Origin: Paenibacillus pinisoli
Lineage (GTDB): Bacteria > Bacillota > Bacilli > Paenibacillales > Paenibacillaceae
DNA length: 64,000 nucleotides
Assembly: GCF_003605435.1 (NCBI RefSeq)
Contig: NZ_QXQB01000001.1
Location: forward strand, 186,001-250,000
Reading direction: 5' to 3'
This document shows, one piece after another, positions 42,881 through 50,980 of the stretch (its first letter is position 1; every line of letters begins with the position of its first letter). The translations under genes and the position numbers were made by a program. Under the pieces are notes generated by a model. It had not been told where the DNA came from. It searched no databases and saw only the letters and a program-made list of their open reading frames with translations.

Positions 42881-43981
42881 TTATCCCCTGCTGAAATCCA
42901 CATTGCCGTCAAGCGTATGCACCAATTGCTCCAGAAGCTCGATCAGCTTGCTCACATCGTCCAGATCGACGGATTCCACCGGCGCATGCGTATATCGCGC
43001 AGGGTAGCCGAGGTCGACCATCGGCAAGCCGTCGTTCTCGAGCTGGCTGAACGAAGCGTCCGTCAAGATGCCCATGAATACGGCAGGCTGCAGCGGTATA
43101 TCGCGGCTTGCAGCCACTTGCTTAATATGCCTCACCAGCTTCGGATTCGGAATCAGGCCGCCAAGCGTGCCTCTGCCGTGGAATGTATACATCCCGATGC
43201 TGGGGCCGCCGCCAAGCGTAATATCGCCCTTCGATTTCAAATCCGGCGTATCCGTAGCAATCGTAATGTCGAGCGTGATCGCCAGATGCGGGTCGATGCG
43301 TCTCACAGCTGGCAGCACTCCGCGCAAATTGAATTCCTCCTGTACCGAAAAGACGAGATAGAGCTCGCATGGAAGCTCGCTTCCCTTCATGCGGTCTGCC
43401 AATTCCAGCAGAGCCAGGCACCCGACGCGATTATCGAGCGCATTGGAGAATACGCGCGAGCCGTTATCGAAGTATTGGCGTGCATACATGACCGGCATGC
43501 CGACCTCAAGCCCCGCCTCCTCCGCTTCCTTCCGCGACCGGAATCCGAAGTCAACGAACACTTCACTCACCGGCAGCACGCGGTACTTCTCCTCCGAAGG
43601 CGTCACATGATGCGCTTTTGTCCCGATGATGCCCTGCCATACACGGCCGCCCGCTTCTGCGATGACCGTCTGGCCCGCCAGGCTTTTCTCCGGAATGCCC
43701 CCAAGCCTCTCCACCCGCAGAACCCCGCTGTCCTCGATCTTGTTCACGACCAGCCCAAGCTCATCCATATGGGCGAAGATCATGACGCGGTAAGGCTCTT
43801 TGCCTTCAATCTTGTTCATGCGGACCGTCACATTGCCAAGCGCGTCGACCCCAATGTCTTCCCCTGTTTCCTTCAACTGCTCCGTCACATACCGGATGAC
43901 TGGATCTTCATAACCGGATACTGCCGCAAGCGATGTCAATTCCTGCAGTCTCTTCTTCATGTATGCCATCTGCTCTTCCAT
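42881..43981 (-). CDS. sgcX: M42-family metallohydrolase (SgcX/FrvX-like)
   Basis: 366 residues; ATG 43981 after GGGAGG. M42 metal ligands: MIFAHMDELGLVV (His, Asp), FSNALDNRVGCLALLE (bridging Asp), FSVQEEFNLRG (catalytic Glu and ligand Glu), LDITIATDTP (Asp), YTHAPVES (His). Named aminopeptidases or endoglucanases, these enzymes recur in sugar operons (E. coli sgcX, frvX) where their substrate is uncertain. Its place between kinase and BtpA genes points to a step in carbohydrate or glycoconjugate breakdown, possibly amide or peptide hydrolysis. No signal peptide: cytosolic. Confidence 0.92.
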   Translation of the reverse strand: MEEQMAYMKKRLQELTSLAAVSGYEDPVIRYVTEQLKETGEDIGVDALGNVTVRMNKIEGKEPYRVMIFAHMDELGLVVNKIEDSGVLRVERLGGIPEKSLAGQTVIAEAGGRVWQGIIGTKAHHVTPSEEKYRVLPVSEVFVDFGFRSRKEAEEAGLEVGMPVMYARQYFDNGSRVFSNALDNRVGCLALLELADRMKGSELPCELYLVFSVQEEFNLRGVLPAVRRIDPHLAITLDITIATDTPDLKSKGDITLGGGPSIGMYTFHGRGTLGGLIPNPKLVRHIKQVAASRDIPLQPAVFMGILTDASFSQLENDGLPMVDLGYPARYTHAPVESVDLDDVSKLIELLEQLVHTLDGNVDFSRG

Positions 43982-44035
43982 TCGCTAGCCTCCCAAGCTG
44001 ATCTGTCTGACTTTCGTTTGATTCCGTTCTGACTA

Positions 44036-45568
44036 CTACAAGCCTTTCATTAAGTCCTTTGTCCGCTCGTACAAGCGGTGGTAGATCGCGTAATGCCGTT
44101 CATATACATCCAGGTGCTCTGAGCCGGGCTCAATATAGCGGATAATGTTCACCCATTCATCGATTTCTTCCAGCCGGTCATGCCAGCCTAAAGCCAATCC
44201 ACAAATGAAAGCGTTTCCATAAGCGGCGCCAACGGTAACCTCAGGAATCGCTTGGCGAACCTGACAGATATCGCTTACGCTTTGCAGCCATAGCTTGTTT
44301 TTGACGCCGCCTCCTACAGATACAATTCGCTGTACCGATGCGCCCAGCCCCTTCATCGCATCCAGGTTATGGCGTATCGAGAACGAGATGCCTTCAAGCA
44401 GCGAGCGGTACATATCCGCTGCGGTATGATTCAGCGACAGACCGAACATCATGCCTTTGGCCGAGGCGTCATGAATCGGCGTACGCTCACCGCTAAAGAA
44501 CGGCAGCGTTATTAATCCATTCGATCCGGGAGGACTTAATGCCGCTTGTTCAGCCATATGGATGTATGCCTGTTCAACTGACCAGCCCGACGTCTCGCCT
44601 CCGTCCGTGCCGCGTCCCATGCATTGATCGACAAACCACCTTGTCAGCGATCCCGCCGTTGCCGTACCGCCTGTCAGCGTATGGGCTCGCGGCACAATAT
44701 GGACGTTCGGCCATAGCTCTCTCGTCTTCATGATGCGGTCCGTCGTCAGAATAAAAAAAGTGGAGCTGCCGTACATCATCATCAGATCGCCTTGATGAAT
44801 CGCGCCGATGCTGATCGCCTCCGACATCGCATCCGCTGTGCCGGCAATGACCCGCGTCCCCTGCGCTAGTCCCGTTTCTTCCGCTGCACCTGCTGTAACG
44901 CAACCCACGATATCTGTGCTCCATTTCAACGCAGGCAGCTTCTCCGCCTCCGTCGTATAGGAAACCGCCTGTTCATTCCATTCCAGCGTTTGAATATCGA
45001 ACAGCGGAGCAAAGTTCACCGCAGTATACCGGTCGATTACGCATTGACCTGTCAATCGGTAGACCAGATAACCGGAGCCGCACAGAAACTTATGCGTCCG
45101 GCTATACACCTCCGGCTCATGATCCCTGATCCATTTGATCTTCGGTCCCGCAGCCTGGGACGACAGCGACTGGCCGCCGATCTGGAACACGCGCTCCTCG
45201 CCGATCTCTTCATTCATCGCATCGATCTCTCGTTCTGCGCGGGTATCGACGCCGTACAATATGGCTTTGCGGAGCGCCTTCCCATCCCGGTCAATCGGCA
45301 GCACCGCAGGGGCAATGGAGCTGACGCCGACCGCCTCAATCTCATCAGGCGCGATGCCGTAATTCATGTGCGCCATATAGGTGAGCGTTTGCGACAATTG
45401 CTTGAAGTCATGCCACCAGGTCGCCTCCGCGTCATGCTCCGCCCAGCCCCGATGCGGGATTTCCAGCTTATGCGGGACGGAGCTTTGCGCAAGAATCTTG
45501 CCCTCCCGGTTAACGAGCACCCCTTTGGATTCGTATGTCCCAATGTCAATGCCGAGTACGTATGACAT
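44036..45568 (-). CDS. FGGY-family carbohydrate kinase
   Basis: 510 residues; ATG 45568 after GGAGGGGG. N-terminal domain: YVLGIDIGTYESKGVLVNRE (phosphate-1 loop), GWAEHDAEATWWHDF, GVSSIAPAVLPIDRDG, AILYGVDTRAEREID. C-terminal: IAGTADAMSEAISIGAI (catalytic-Asp region), TLTGGTATAGSLTRWF, FSGERTPIHDASAKGMMFGL, RIVSVGGGVKNKLWLQSVSD (adenosine site). The kinase should phosphorylate the imported sugar. The substrate is not evident; it reads closest to xylulokinase-like members. First catabolic gene behind the DeoR regulator. Confidence 0.92.
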   Translation of the reverse strand: MSYVLGIDIGTYESKGVLVNREGKILAQSSVPHKLEIPHRGWAEHDAEATWWHDFKQLSQTLTYMAHMNYGIAPDEIEAVGVSSIAPAVLPIDRDGKALRKAILYGVDTRAEREIDAMNEEIGEERVFQIGGQSLSSQAAGPKIKWIRDHEPEVYSRTHKFLCGSGYLVYRLTGQCVIDRYTAVNFAPLFDIQTLEWNEQAVSYTTEAEKLPALKWSTDIVGCVTAGAAEETGLAQGTRVIAGTADAMSEAISIGAIHQGDLMMMYGSSTFFILTTDRIMKTRELWPNVHIVPRAHTLTGGTATAGSLTRWFVDQCMGRGTDGGETSGWSVEQAYIHMAEQAALSPPGSNGLITLPFFSGERTPIHDASAKGMMFGLSLNHTAADMYRSLLEGISFSIRHNLDAMKGLGASVQRIVSVGGGVKNKLWLQSVSDICQVRQAIPEVTVGAAYGNAFICGLALGWHDRLEEIDEWVNIIRYIEPGSEHLDVYERHYAIYHRLYERTKDLMKGL

Positions 45569-45615
45569 AAGATGTTCCCCCTCCGTCGGCTTCGCGAATC
45601 CTTCCTGATTTGGAG

Positions 45616-46371
45616 CTACACTAGTGTAATCTTCCCTTGGAAACCGAGGTCGAGTGCCGGATGCCCGCTCCCCTCGTCGCTTCGGTTCGTAATGATTTCG
45701 CTTAATTGATCAAATTCGCATACTTTGAGCAGCGAGGACTCGCCTACCTTCGTCCGGTCTACCAGCGCGATCACTTCCTTGGACTGCGCGATGAAAGCTT
45801 GCTTCACTGCCGCTTCCTCTACGCTGTAGTCCGTCAAGCCGCGCTCTTTGTTCACGGCTGCAAGGCCCAGGTAATACCGATCGAAGTTGAACTTTTTGAT
45901 CGTGTCGATCGCGACGCTTCCTACCATAGACATTTCATTGAATCGTATAAGTCCGCCAATCATGTACACATGGAGATTGCTTTTCGACAAGATGGATGCC
46001 ACCTGGAAGGAGGAAGTAAATACAGTGATGCCCCTCCTCTTGACGAGCGCTTTCGCAAGCTCGGCCGTCGTCGTGCCTACATCCAGAGCGATGACCTCTC
46101 CCTCGCGAATTTGGTCGGCTGCATATTGGCCAATCCTCCGCTTAAGGTCGTGGTTCTTCTTCTCCCGCTGGACGAACAACGGCTCTGCCCCCTGATCAGG
46201 TAGCGCAGCCCCGCCTCTCCGCCTTGAGATGACGCCTTTCTTCTCCATCGCGACCAGGTCGCGCCGTACCGTCACTTCCGATACGTCAAGAGACACGGCC
46301 AGCTCTTCAACGGTAAGCGGCGAATTCTCATGCAATAAGCTGATGATTTGCTTCTCTCTTTCAGTTGACAT
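45616..46371 (-). CDS. DeoR/GlpR-family sugar-operon repressor
   Basis: 251 residues from ATG 46371 with GAGGAG 10 nt upstream. N-terminal HTH: REKQIISLLHENSPLTVEEL, AVSLDVSEVTVRRDLVAMEK, GVISRRRGGAAL. C-terminal DeoRC sensor: IALDVGTTTAELAKALVKR, ITVFTSSFQVASIL, YMIGGLIRFNEMSMVGS, GLAAVNKERGLTDYSVEE, IALVDRTKVGESS. It senses a phosphorylated sugar, which fits the FGGY kinase 47 bp downstream. Six NNGATCAT/C motifs lie upstream as candidate operators. Confidence 0.94.
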   Translation of the reverse strand: MSTEREKQIISLLHENSPLTVEELAVSLDVSEVTVRRDLVAMEKKGVISRRRGGAALPDQGAEPLFVQREKKNHDLKRRIGQYAADQIREGEVIALDVGTTTAELAKALVKRRGITVFTSSFQVASILSKSNLHVYMIGGLIRFNEMSMVGSVAIDTIKKFNFDRYYLGLAAVNKERGLTDYSVEEAAVKQAFIAQSKEVIALVDRTKVGESSLLKVCEFDQLSEIITNRSDEGSGHPALDLGFQGKITLV

Positions 46372-46393
46372 TGCAATCAATCTCCTCGTCTGT

Positions 46394-46423
46394 ATAATAT
46401 CACATCAATCAAAATAGAATCAA
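46394..46423 (-). promoter_or_regulatory. Promoter of the DeoR-led sugar operon
   Basis: TTGATT (46418-46423), 18-bp spacer, TATTAT (46394-46399) on the minus strand, 23 bp upstream of the DeoR start codon. Confidence 0.55.
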
Positions 46424-46436
46424 TAATTATCATAAA

Positions 46437-46717
46437 TTGATCATAATAAATCTTAAAACGATCATAAACAATTCTCAGACAAATGTAAACCCTTTCATCG
46501 CTAAATCGACACATCATTTCGCTAAAAAGGGCAGGAAAGAGACATTTCCTGTGTATTCCTTGTAAGACCCCCATTCTTTTGTTTACATTTAAAAGAAATT
46601 TCAGAGCTTTTGTCGCTTAATATGAGTTTGTATCCTTCCTGCGCAATAAAAAGAATGATCATATTGAAGTTCAATTTGATCATTCTTTGTTGAGTTTTGA
46701 TCATTCAATTTGATCAC
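46437..46717. promoter_or_regulatory. Six repeated TTGATCAT-like motifs, candidate DeoR operators
   Basis: Copies at 46437-46444, 46458-46465, 46655-46662, 46676-46683, 46697-46704 and 46710-46717. DeoR-type repressors bind repeated short boxes around their own promoter. The stretch also has a near-cre sequence, TGTAAACCCTTTCA (46484-46497, one mismatch). No gene with a ribosome site lies in this 357-bp gap (46372-46728). Confidence 0.5.
46650..46688. repeat. 39-bp inverted repeat, operator or terminator
   Basis: AAAGAATGATCA..TTGAA pairs with TTCAA..TGATCATTCTTT around a single central base. On the minus strand a T-run follows, so it could end the SgrR-like gene transcript. It also contains two of the six GATCA boxes. 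Confidence 0.6.
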
Positions 46718-46728
46718 AGCTTATTGGT

Positions 46729-48519
46729 TTAACCAGACACTTTTTCGAGCCATATATCCTTGAAATCGATCCAGCCTAGCGGATTGACGCCAATTCCTTT
46801 AATATGCGGATTGTAGAACATCTGATATTTCTTATGAAGCAGGAAAAGAACATGCGTCTCGTCCCGCAGCTTATGCTCGATATCCATCAGCTCGCTCCAC
46901 CGCTCATCCGTTCCCCGGCAGGCTAGCGCATTATCGATCTTCGCCTCGACCCACTCCAGCAGCTCCGGGTCCAGATGCTCGCGCAGGAAATTGCCCGTCT
47001 GCTCGAACAGCTCGATCATGCACACTTCATCCTCAGCAAATACAACGCAATACAGCAGACAATCCGCGTCAGACAGCACCTTTCGCTCGCGAATGCTCAT
47101 CCAGTTCTCCAAATAAACCTCTACGGCAATGCCGTGCGCGGTCAGCTCCCGCTGCAGCCAGCGCGCGTCCTTATCGTGGATGCCGTAAGTCGCAATCTTA
47201 ATGATTTCTCCCTGATAGCCGGATTGCTTCAGCAGCTCCATTGCCCGCTCTACATTTTGGCAAGTAGCGCCTTTGTAAGACGCCTCGCCAGGATAGAAGC
47301 CGCTGGCCGGGTGCATCCGGTCTTCCCCGAGCTCGGCAACCATCCGATAGCGGTCTATTAAGAGATCGACCGCCTTGCGGAAGTGAGGGGATTGCTGAGG
47401 CCCGCTCTTGCAGCGGTTCCAGGTAAGCAGGCTGCAGCCGTTGGAGACGCTCTCGACCTTCTTCCAGCCCTGCGCCGGCTTGAAATCCTTGGAATCATGA
47501 TCAATCAGCAGCTGATTCCAATTCTTCGCGAAGGCCGCCGTATCCTCCGGCATTGTGACAATAATGACCCCGTCAAGATGCGCCCTCCCCTGGAAGTAAT
47601 GCGGATTGGCTTCCATGATAAAGCGGTCCGCTGTCCACTCGACGAAGCGGAACGGACCAGTGCCGACCGGACGCTGCCAGAACTGTTCATTCTGCTCCAC
47701 AAGATCATGCGGAACAATCGACATGCCCGGCGAGCACAAGTAACGGAGCAGCAGCCAATTCGGCTTCTCCAGCTTGATCGTTACGGTGCGCGGCCCTCGC
47801 TTCCTGATTTCGGTAATCGAGCGTACGAACCAGCCAGACGCGGAGCTGCCTCTCAGCCGCTCCAGGGAATAGATCACATCCTCTGCCTCCAGGTCGCGCC
47901 CATGGTGGAATGCAATGCCTTTCCGCAGATGGAACGTCCACTCCTTGCCCTCCTCGTCATGCTCCCACGCATGCGCAAGCGAAGGAATAATCTTCTCCGT
48001 CTCGCGATCATACTTGACCAGACAATCGAACAGCTGCCTAACCATATGCGCACTAAATGCAAAATACAAATCCTTCGGATCAAGGGTCAAGATCGGGCGA
48101 TAGACCGGAAGCCGGAGCAAATCCGCCTCCAGATCGTCGATCAGCTCCGTCCGGTATCCGAAGTGGCTGTTCATCCATTCCACGAATTGATGCCGCACCC
48201 CTGTACCGTCCCCGTAGCTGTCAATCAGCTCGAACGCATGCTTGTATTCGCCCTTCGACGCATAATGCTGGGCCAATTCCAGCAGCTTCTTCTCTTTCGG
48301 GTACAGGAAGGTCACCTTGGAGCGGTTGCCGCGGCCGCGGCCGGCTTGCCAATGGATGAACCCTTCCTCCTCCAGCTTGCGGACGATAAACTTCACATTC
48401 CGTTCCGTGCAGTACAGCGCTTCAGCGAGGCCCTCCAGCGATACTTCAATCGGCTTGCCTGAGCCGACCGACTCCGCAACCTTGCTGTACATCATCAAAT
48501 ACCGTTCTTCGCTAATCAT
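46729..48519 (-). CDS. SgrR-type regulator with peptide/solute-binding domain
   Basis: 596 residues from ATG 48519 with GAGGAGG upstream. N-terminal winged helix (~15-75): VSLEGLAEALYCTERNVKFI, VRKLEEEGFIHWQAGRGRGN. The middle and C-terminal part is an oligopeptide-binding (SBP bac 5) fold used as a cytosolic sensor: RQLFDCLVKYDRETEKIIPS, WTFHLRKGIAFHHGRDLEAE, RPVGTGPFRFVEW. No signal peptide. E. coli SgrR, with this layout, senses sugar-phosphate stress. The divergent small ORF at 48646 is the likely neighbouring target. The terminal EKVSG lies just before the DeoR control region. Confidence 0.88.
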   Translation of the reverse strand: MISEERYLMMYSKVAESVGSGKPIEVSLEGLAEALYCTERNVKFIVRKLEEEGFIHWQAGRGRGNRSKVTFLYPKEKKLLELAQHYASKGEYKHAFELIDSYGDGTGVRHQFVEWMNSHFGYRTELIDDLEADLLRLPVYRPILTLDPKDLYFAFSAHMVRQLFDCLVKYDRETEKIIPSLAHAWEHDEEGKEWTFHLRKGIAFHHGRDLEAEDVIYSLERLRGSSASGWFVRSITEIRKRGPRTVTIKLEKPNWLLLRYLCSPGMSIVPHDLVEQNEQFWQRPVGTGPFRFVEWTADRFIMEANPHYFQGRAHLDGVIIVTMPEDTAAFAKNWNQLLIDHDSKDFKPAQGWKKVESVSNGCSLLTWNRCKSGPQQSPHFRKAVDLLIDRYRMVAELGEDRMHPASGFYPGEASYKGATCQNVERAMELLKQSGYQGEIIKIATYGIHDKDARWLQRELTAHGIAVEVYLENWMSIRERKVLSDADCLLYCVVFAEDEVCMIELFEQTGNFLREHLDPELLEWVEAKIDNALACRGTDERWSELMDIEHKLRDETHVLFLLHKKYQMFYNPHIKGIGVNPLGWIDFKDIWLEKVSG

Positions 48520-48645
48520 GACGATGCCCTCCTCTAGAGGCAATGTATGTAAAAGGGGAAATAATCTTCTTCGATTATACACTTTTTCTACCCCTTTTGC
48601 GAGCGCATAATGGGATTCATATACAGGAGAACAGGAGTGGTGACG

Positions 48646-48822
48646 ATGTTATGGCATGATTATGTACCCAGCCAATTGTGGAAGGATAGAATAGCGGAGC
48701 AGGAGAGGAAAGCGGAGCTGGAAGCGGTCCAAGCAGAACGAGGAGCGCCCGGGGAGCTGCCAAGCAAAAAAGAACGTTCCAAAACGGAGGGCTCTTTGCT
48801 GAAACGAATCGGCTTCATATAA
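48646..48822 (+). CDS. Small hypothetical protein divergent from the SgrR-like gene
   Basis: 58 residues from ATG 48646 with GGAG 8 nt upstream. Highly charged, helical: LWKDRIAEQERKAELEAVQA, then SKKERSKTEGSLLKRIGFI. No membrane segment. Short coiled-coil or disordered protein; no family recognised. Its place opposite an SgrR-like regulator recalls SgrT in E. coli by position only. Confidence 0.55.
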   Translation: MLWHDYVPSQLWKDRIAEQERKAELEAVQAERGAPGELPSKKERSKTEGSLLKRIGFI

Positions 48823-48870
48823 TAGAGTTAACCGAATACTAAAAATCCCATAGGCAAAGGAGCGCCATAC

Positions 48871-49380
48871 ATGCATACATCGCCATCTATTCAATTGCTG
48901 CCTCAGTTAACCTCAGATCAAATCGCCGAGCTGTCAGACATGCTTCAGGACGTCGTCGCGGACGGCGCCTCCATCGGCTTCCTCTCTCCCTTGTCGCGAG
49001 AAGAAGCGGAACATTATTGGAGAAATGCGGTCGACTCCGGTGTCTTCTTATGGGCTGCCTATGTGAACGGCAGAATAGCCGGCACGATTCAACTGCAGCT
49101 TGCCATGAAGAAAAACGCCACGCACCGTGCTGAGATCGCCAAGCTGATGGTTCATCCGTCCGCGCGCAGACTTGGCATCGCAAGGGCGCTCATGCATGCG
49201 GCTCACGAACAAGCCAAGCGGGAAAAGCGAAGCTTGCTTATTCTGGATACGCGGGCAGGCGATCCCTCTAACGATCTCTACAAGTCACTCGGCTATGCGG
49301 AAGCTGGACGCATCCCCGGATTCGCCCGTTCATCCGATGGCGGATTCGATGCAACGGTTATCTACTATTTGAATATTTAA
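48871..49380 (+). CDS. GNAT-family N-acetyltransferase
   Basis: 169 residues; ATG 48871 after AAAGGAG. GNAT fold: FLWAAYVNGRIAGTIQLQLA, THRAEIAKLMVHPSARRLGI (beta4 and the acetyl-CoA loop RRLGIA), RALMHAAHEQAKREKRSLLI, LDTRAGDPSNDLYKSLGYAE. The late LDTRAGDPSNDLY segment is seen in small-molecule and aminoglycoside-type acetyltransferases. Acceptor unknown. Confidence 0.9.
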   Translation: MHTSPSIQLLPQLTSDQIAELSDMLQDVVADGASIGFLSPLSREEAEHYWRNAVDSGVFLWAAYVNGRIAGTIQLQLAMKKNATHRAEIAKLMVHPSARRLGIARALMHAAHEQAKREKRSLLILDTRAGDPSNDLYKSLGYAEAGRIPGFARSSDGGFDATVIYYLNI

Positions 49381-49469
49381 GACACACTTGTCTTAGAAGG
49401 CTAACTTCTATACCGATTATGCATAACCAGCCTCTTCCCGTTCATCCTAATTGGATGGAGGTGAAGAGC

Positions 49470-49610
49470 ATGTCCGGAAGAAACAATAAGCCTGACAATG
49501 ATGGTCCTGCAGCAAGCCCGTCCAGACTGGATCAATTCGGCGACAAGCTGGCTGACGACACGAAGGCGTCGCCCAAGCAGGTTCGCAATAGCGAGAAGCC
49601 AGCCAATTAA
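49470..49610 (+). CDS. Small hydrophilic protein (46 aa)
   Basis: ATG 49470 with GGAGGTG 7 nt upstream. 46 residues, Asp/Lys/Asn/Pro rich and free of Cys and aromatics except one Phe (SRLDQFGDKLADDTKASPKQ). Probably disordered, like small spore or stress proteins of Bacilli. It has its own terminator. No family recognised. Confidence 0.6.
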   Translation: MSGRNNKPDNDGPAASPSRLDQFGDKLADDTKASPKQVRNSEKPAN

Positions 49611-49621
49611 CCCGTAACGAA

Positions 49622-49666
49622 GAAAAGGAGCGCCGCATTGGGTATGAACCCCCGGCGCTCCTTTTC
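49622..49666. terminator. Bidirectional terminator, small protein / ZIP gene
   Basis: AAAAGGAGCGCCG/CGGCGCTCCTTTT stem around a 17-nt loop between convergent genes; T-rich on both readings. Confidence 0.85.
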
Positions 49667-49676
49667 TGTTCCGGCG

Positions 49677-50408
49677 TCAGCCGAAGAAGTAGCTAATGTA
49701 GATCATAACGAGCAAGCCGCCAATGAAAGAGTAGGTAGCCGGTCTTTCATACCCATGGCTATGCGATTCCGGTATAAGCTCCTTGTAGACAATGAACAGC
49801 ATCGCCCCGGAAGCGAAAGCGAGTCCGTAGCCGATCAGCGCTTCAACATAGCTGGCGGCAAAATAACCGACTATCGCAGAAACGACTTCCACAAGACCCG
49901 TCAGCGTCACGATCAGCATCAGCTTTAGCTTGCTGACTCTCGACTGTGTGAGGAAAATGGCAAGGACCAGTCCCTCAGGCATGTTCTGCGCGCCGATAGC
50001 GATCGCAACCATCGGTCCCAAGCCTTCATTGGAGCTGGCATAGCTGAAGCCGGTGCTAAGTCCTTCAGGAATGTTATGTATAAATAGCGCGATAATAACA
50101 AGCAGAGACTTGGAATCGAAGGCGCTGATTCCCCTCTTCTGCTCAATATCGATATGCGGAATGTTCTTTTCCAGCAGATCGAGTACGACCACTCCGATTA
50201 TCAAGCCGACCGTTAGCGGAATTAAGCCCGATTCATTCAGCGCCTGCGGCAGCAGGCCGAAGGTGGAGGCAGATACCATAATTCCTGCTGTAAAGGCGAT
50301 CAATATATCCTTCCACTTCTCCGACAACGAGCGGACGAACAAGAGCGGCACGGCGCCGAGCACCGTTGCCATCGCGGAGATAAAGCTTCCCAGAAGCGCA
50401 GCTGTCAT
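49677..50408 (-). CDS. ZIP-family divalent metal transporter
   Basis: 243 residues; ATG 50408 after GGAG. Eight helices. The metal-site signature of helix 4, IALFIHNIPEGLSTGFSYA, is paired with helix 5 IAIGAQNMPEGLVLAIF, in which the usual HExxPEG His is Gln (GAQNMPEG), as in the ZupT-like subgroup. FTAGIMVSASTFGLLPQAL is helix 2. It moves Zn, Fe or Mn into the cytosol. The His-rich loop is short (DLLEKNIPHIDIEQ). The Nudix gene start is 14 bp upstream in the same direction. Confidence 0.9.
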   Translation of the reverse strand: MTAALLGSFISAMATVLGAVPLLFVRSLSEKWKDILIAFTAGIMVSASTFGLLPQALNESGLIPLTVGLIIGVVVLDLLEKNIPHIDIEQKRGISAFDSKSLLVIIALFIHNIPEGLSTGFSYASSNEGLGPMVAIAIGAQNMPEGLVLAIFLTQSRVSKLKLMLIVTLTGLVEVVSAIVGYFAASYVEALIGYGLAFASGAMLFIVYKELIPESHSHGYERPATYSFIGGLLVMIYISYFFG

Positions 50409-50421
50409 GGTGTATGGCTCC

Positions 50422-50937
50422 TTATCGATGTAATTGCTTCAGAAAACACAGATCCCGTTCATGAATGAAATGTCCTTCGTAGGTGGAAGGCACATGCTTC
50501 TCCAGAAGCTGAATGGCTTCCTTCAAGGAGCGCCAGCTCAGCGCCTCACCTTCGGCAGGTTCAGCAGGGCAGCTTGCATCTTTAACGCTTGCCTGAACTT
50601 GACCAACATAGCCGTAAGAGAATTGAAGCAGCTCCCGCTCATCCCGGTACTCAATGACAAGGCCGATGTCATCCGTCAGCTCGACTTCCGCTCCCAATTC
50701 AGCCCGGGCTTCCCGCTGCATCGCCATCTTCATCGTCTCAGACGCTTCGATGCCGCCCCCTGGCAGCTTATAATAATTCCCTTCCTTCCGGTGCAGGAGC
50801 GCCACTTCATATCGGGCGTTGAAAATAATGCCTCTTACCGCCCGGCGCATCCAAAAGTTGCCGCCGTGGCGGCGCGAGGTAGCATCGCGTCCGCTTAGAC
50901 CCAGATCACGCTCATAGATTTCCCTCAGCAGCTCCAT
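50422..50937 (-). CDS. Nudix hydrolase
   Basis: 171 residues. ATG 50937 preferred over the GTG directly before it. Nudix box at ~62-84: GGGIEASETMKMAMQREARA then ELGAEVELT. Against GX5EX7REUXEEXGU the first Glu of the EE pair is Ala (REARAELG), which may weaken metal binding. Such enzymes hydrolyse nucleoside-diphosphate derivatives. N-terminal ~30 residues are a family-specific extension. Substrate unknown. Confidence 0.87.
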   Translation of the reverse strand: MELLREIYERDLGLSGRDATSRRHGGNFWMRRAVRGIIFNARYEVALLHRKEGNYYKLPGGGIEASETMKMAMQREARAELGAEVELTDDIGLVIEYRDERELLQFSYGYVGQVQASVKDASCPAEPAEGEALSWRSLKEAIQLLEKHVPSTYEGHFIHERDLCFLKQLHR

Positions 50938-50980
50938 CACATACAGATCCTTCCTGTCGATTCTTGATCCTATACGGAGA

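Noticed and set aside
42917..44032. 371-codon plus-strand open frame antisense to the M42 gene
   Set aside because: Shadow frame over an enzyme gene with all catalytic residues intact; no ribosome site.
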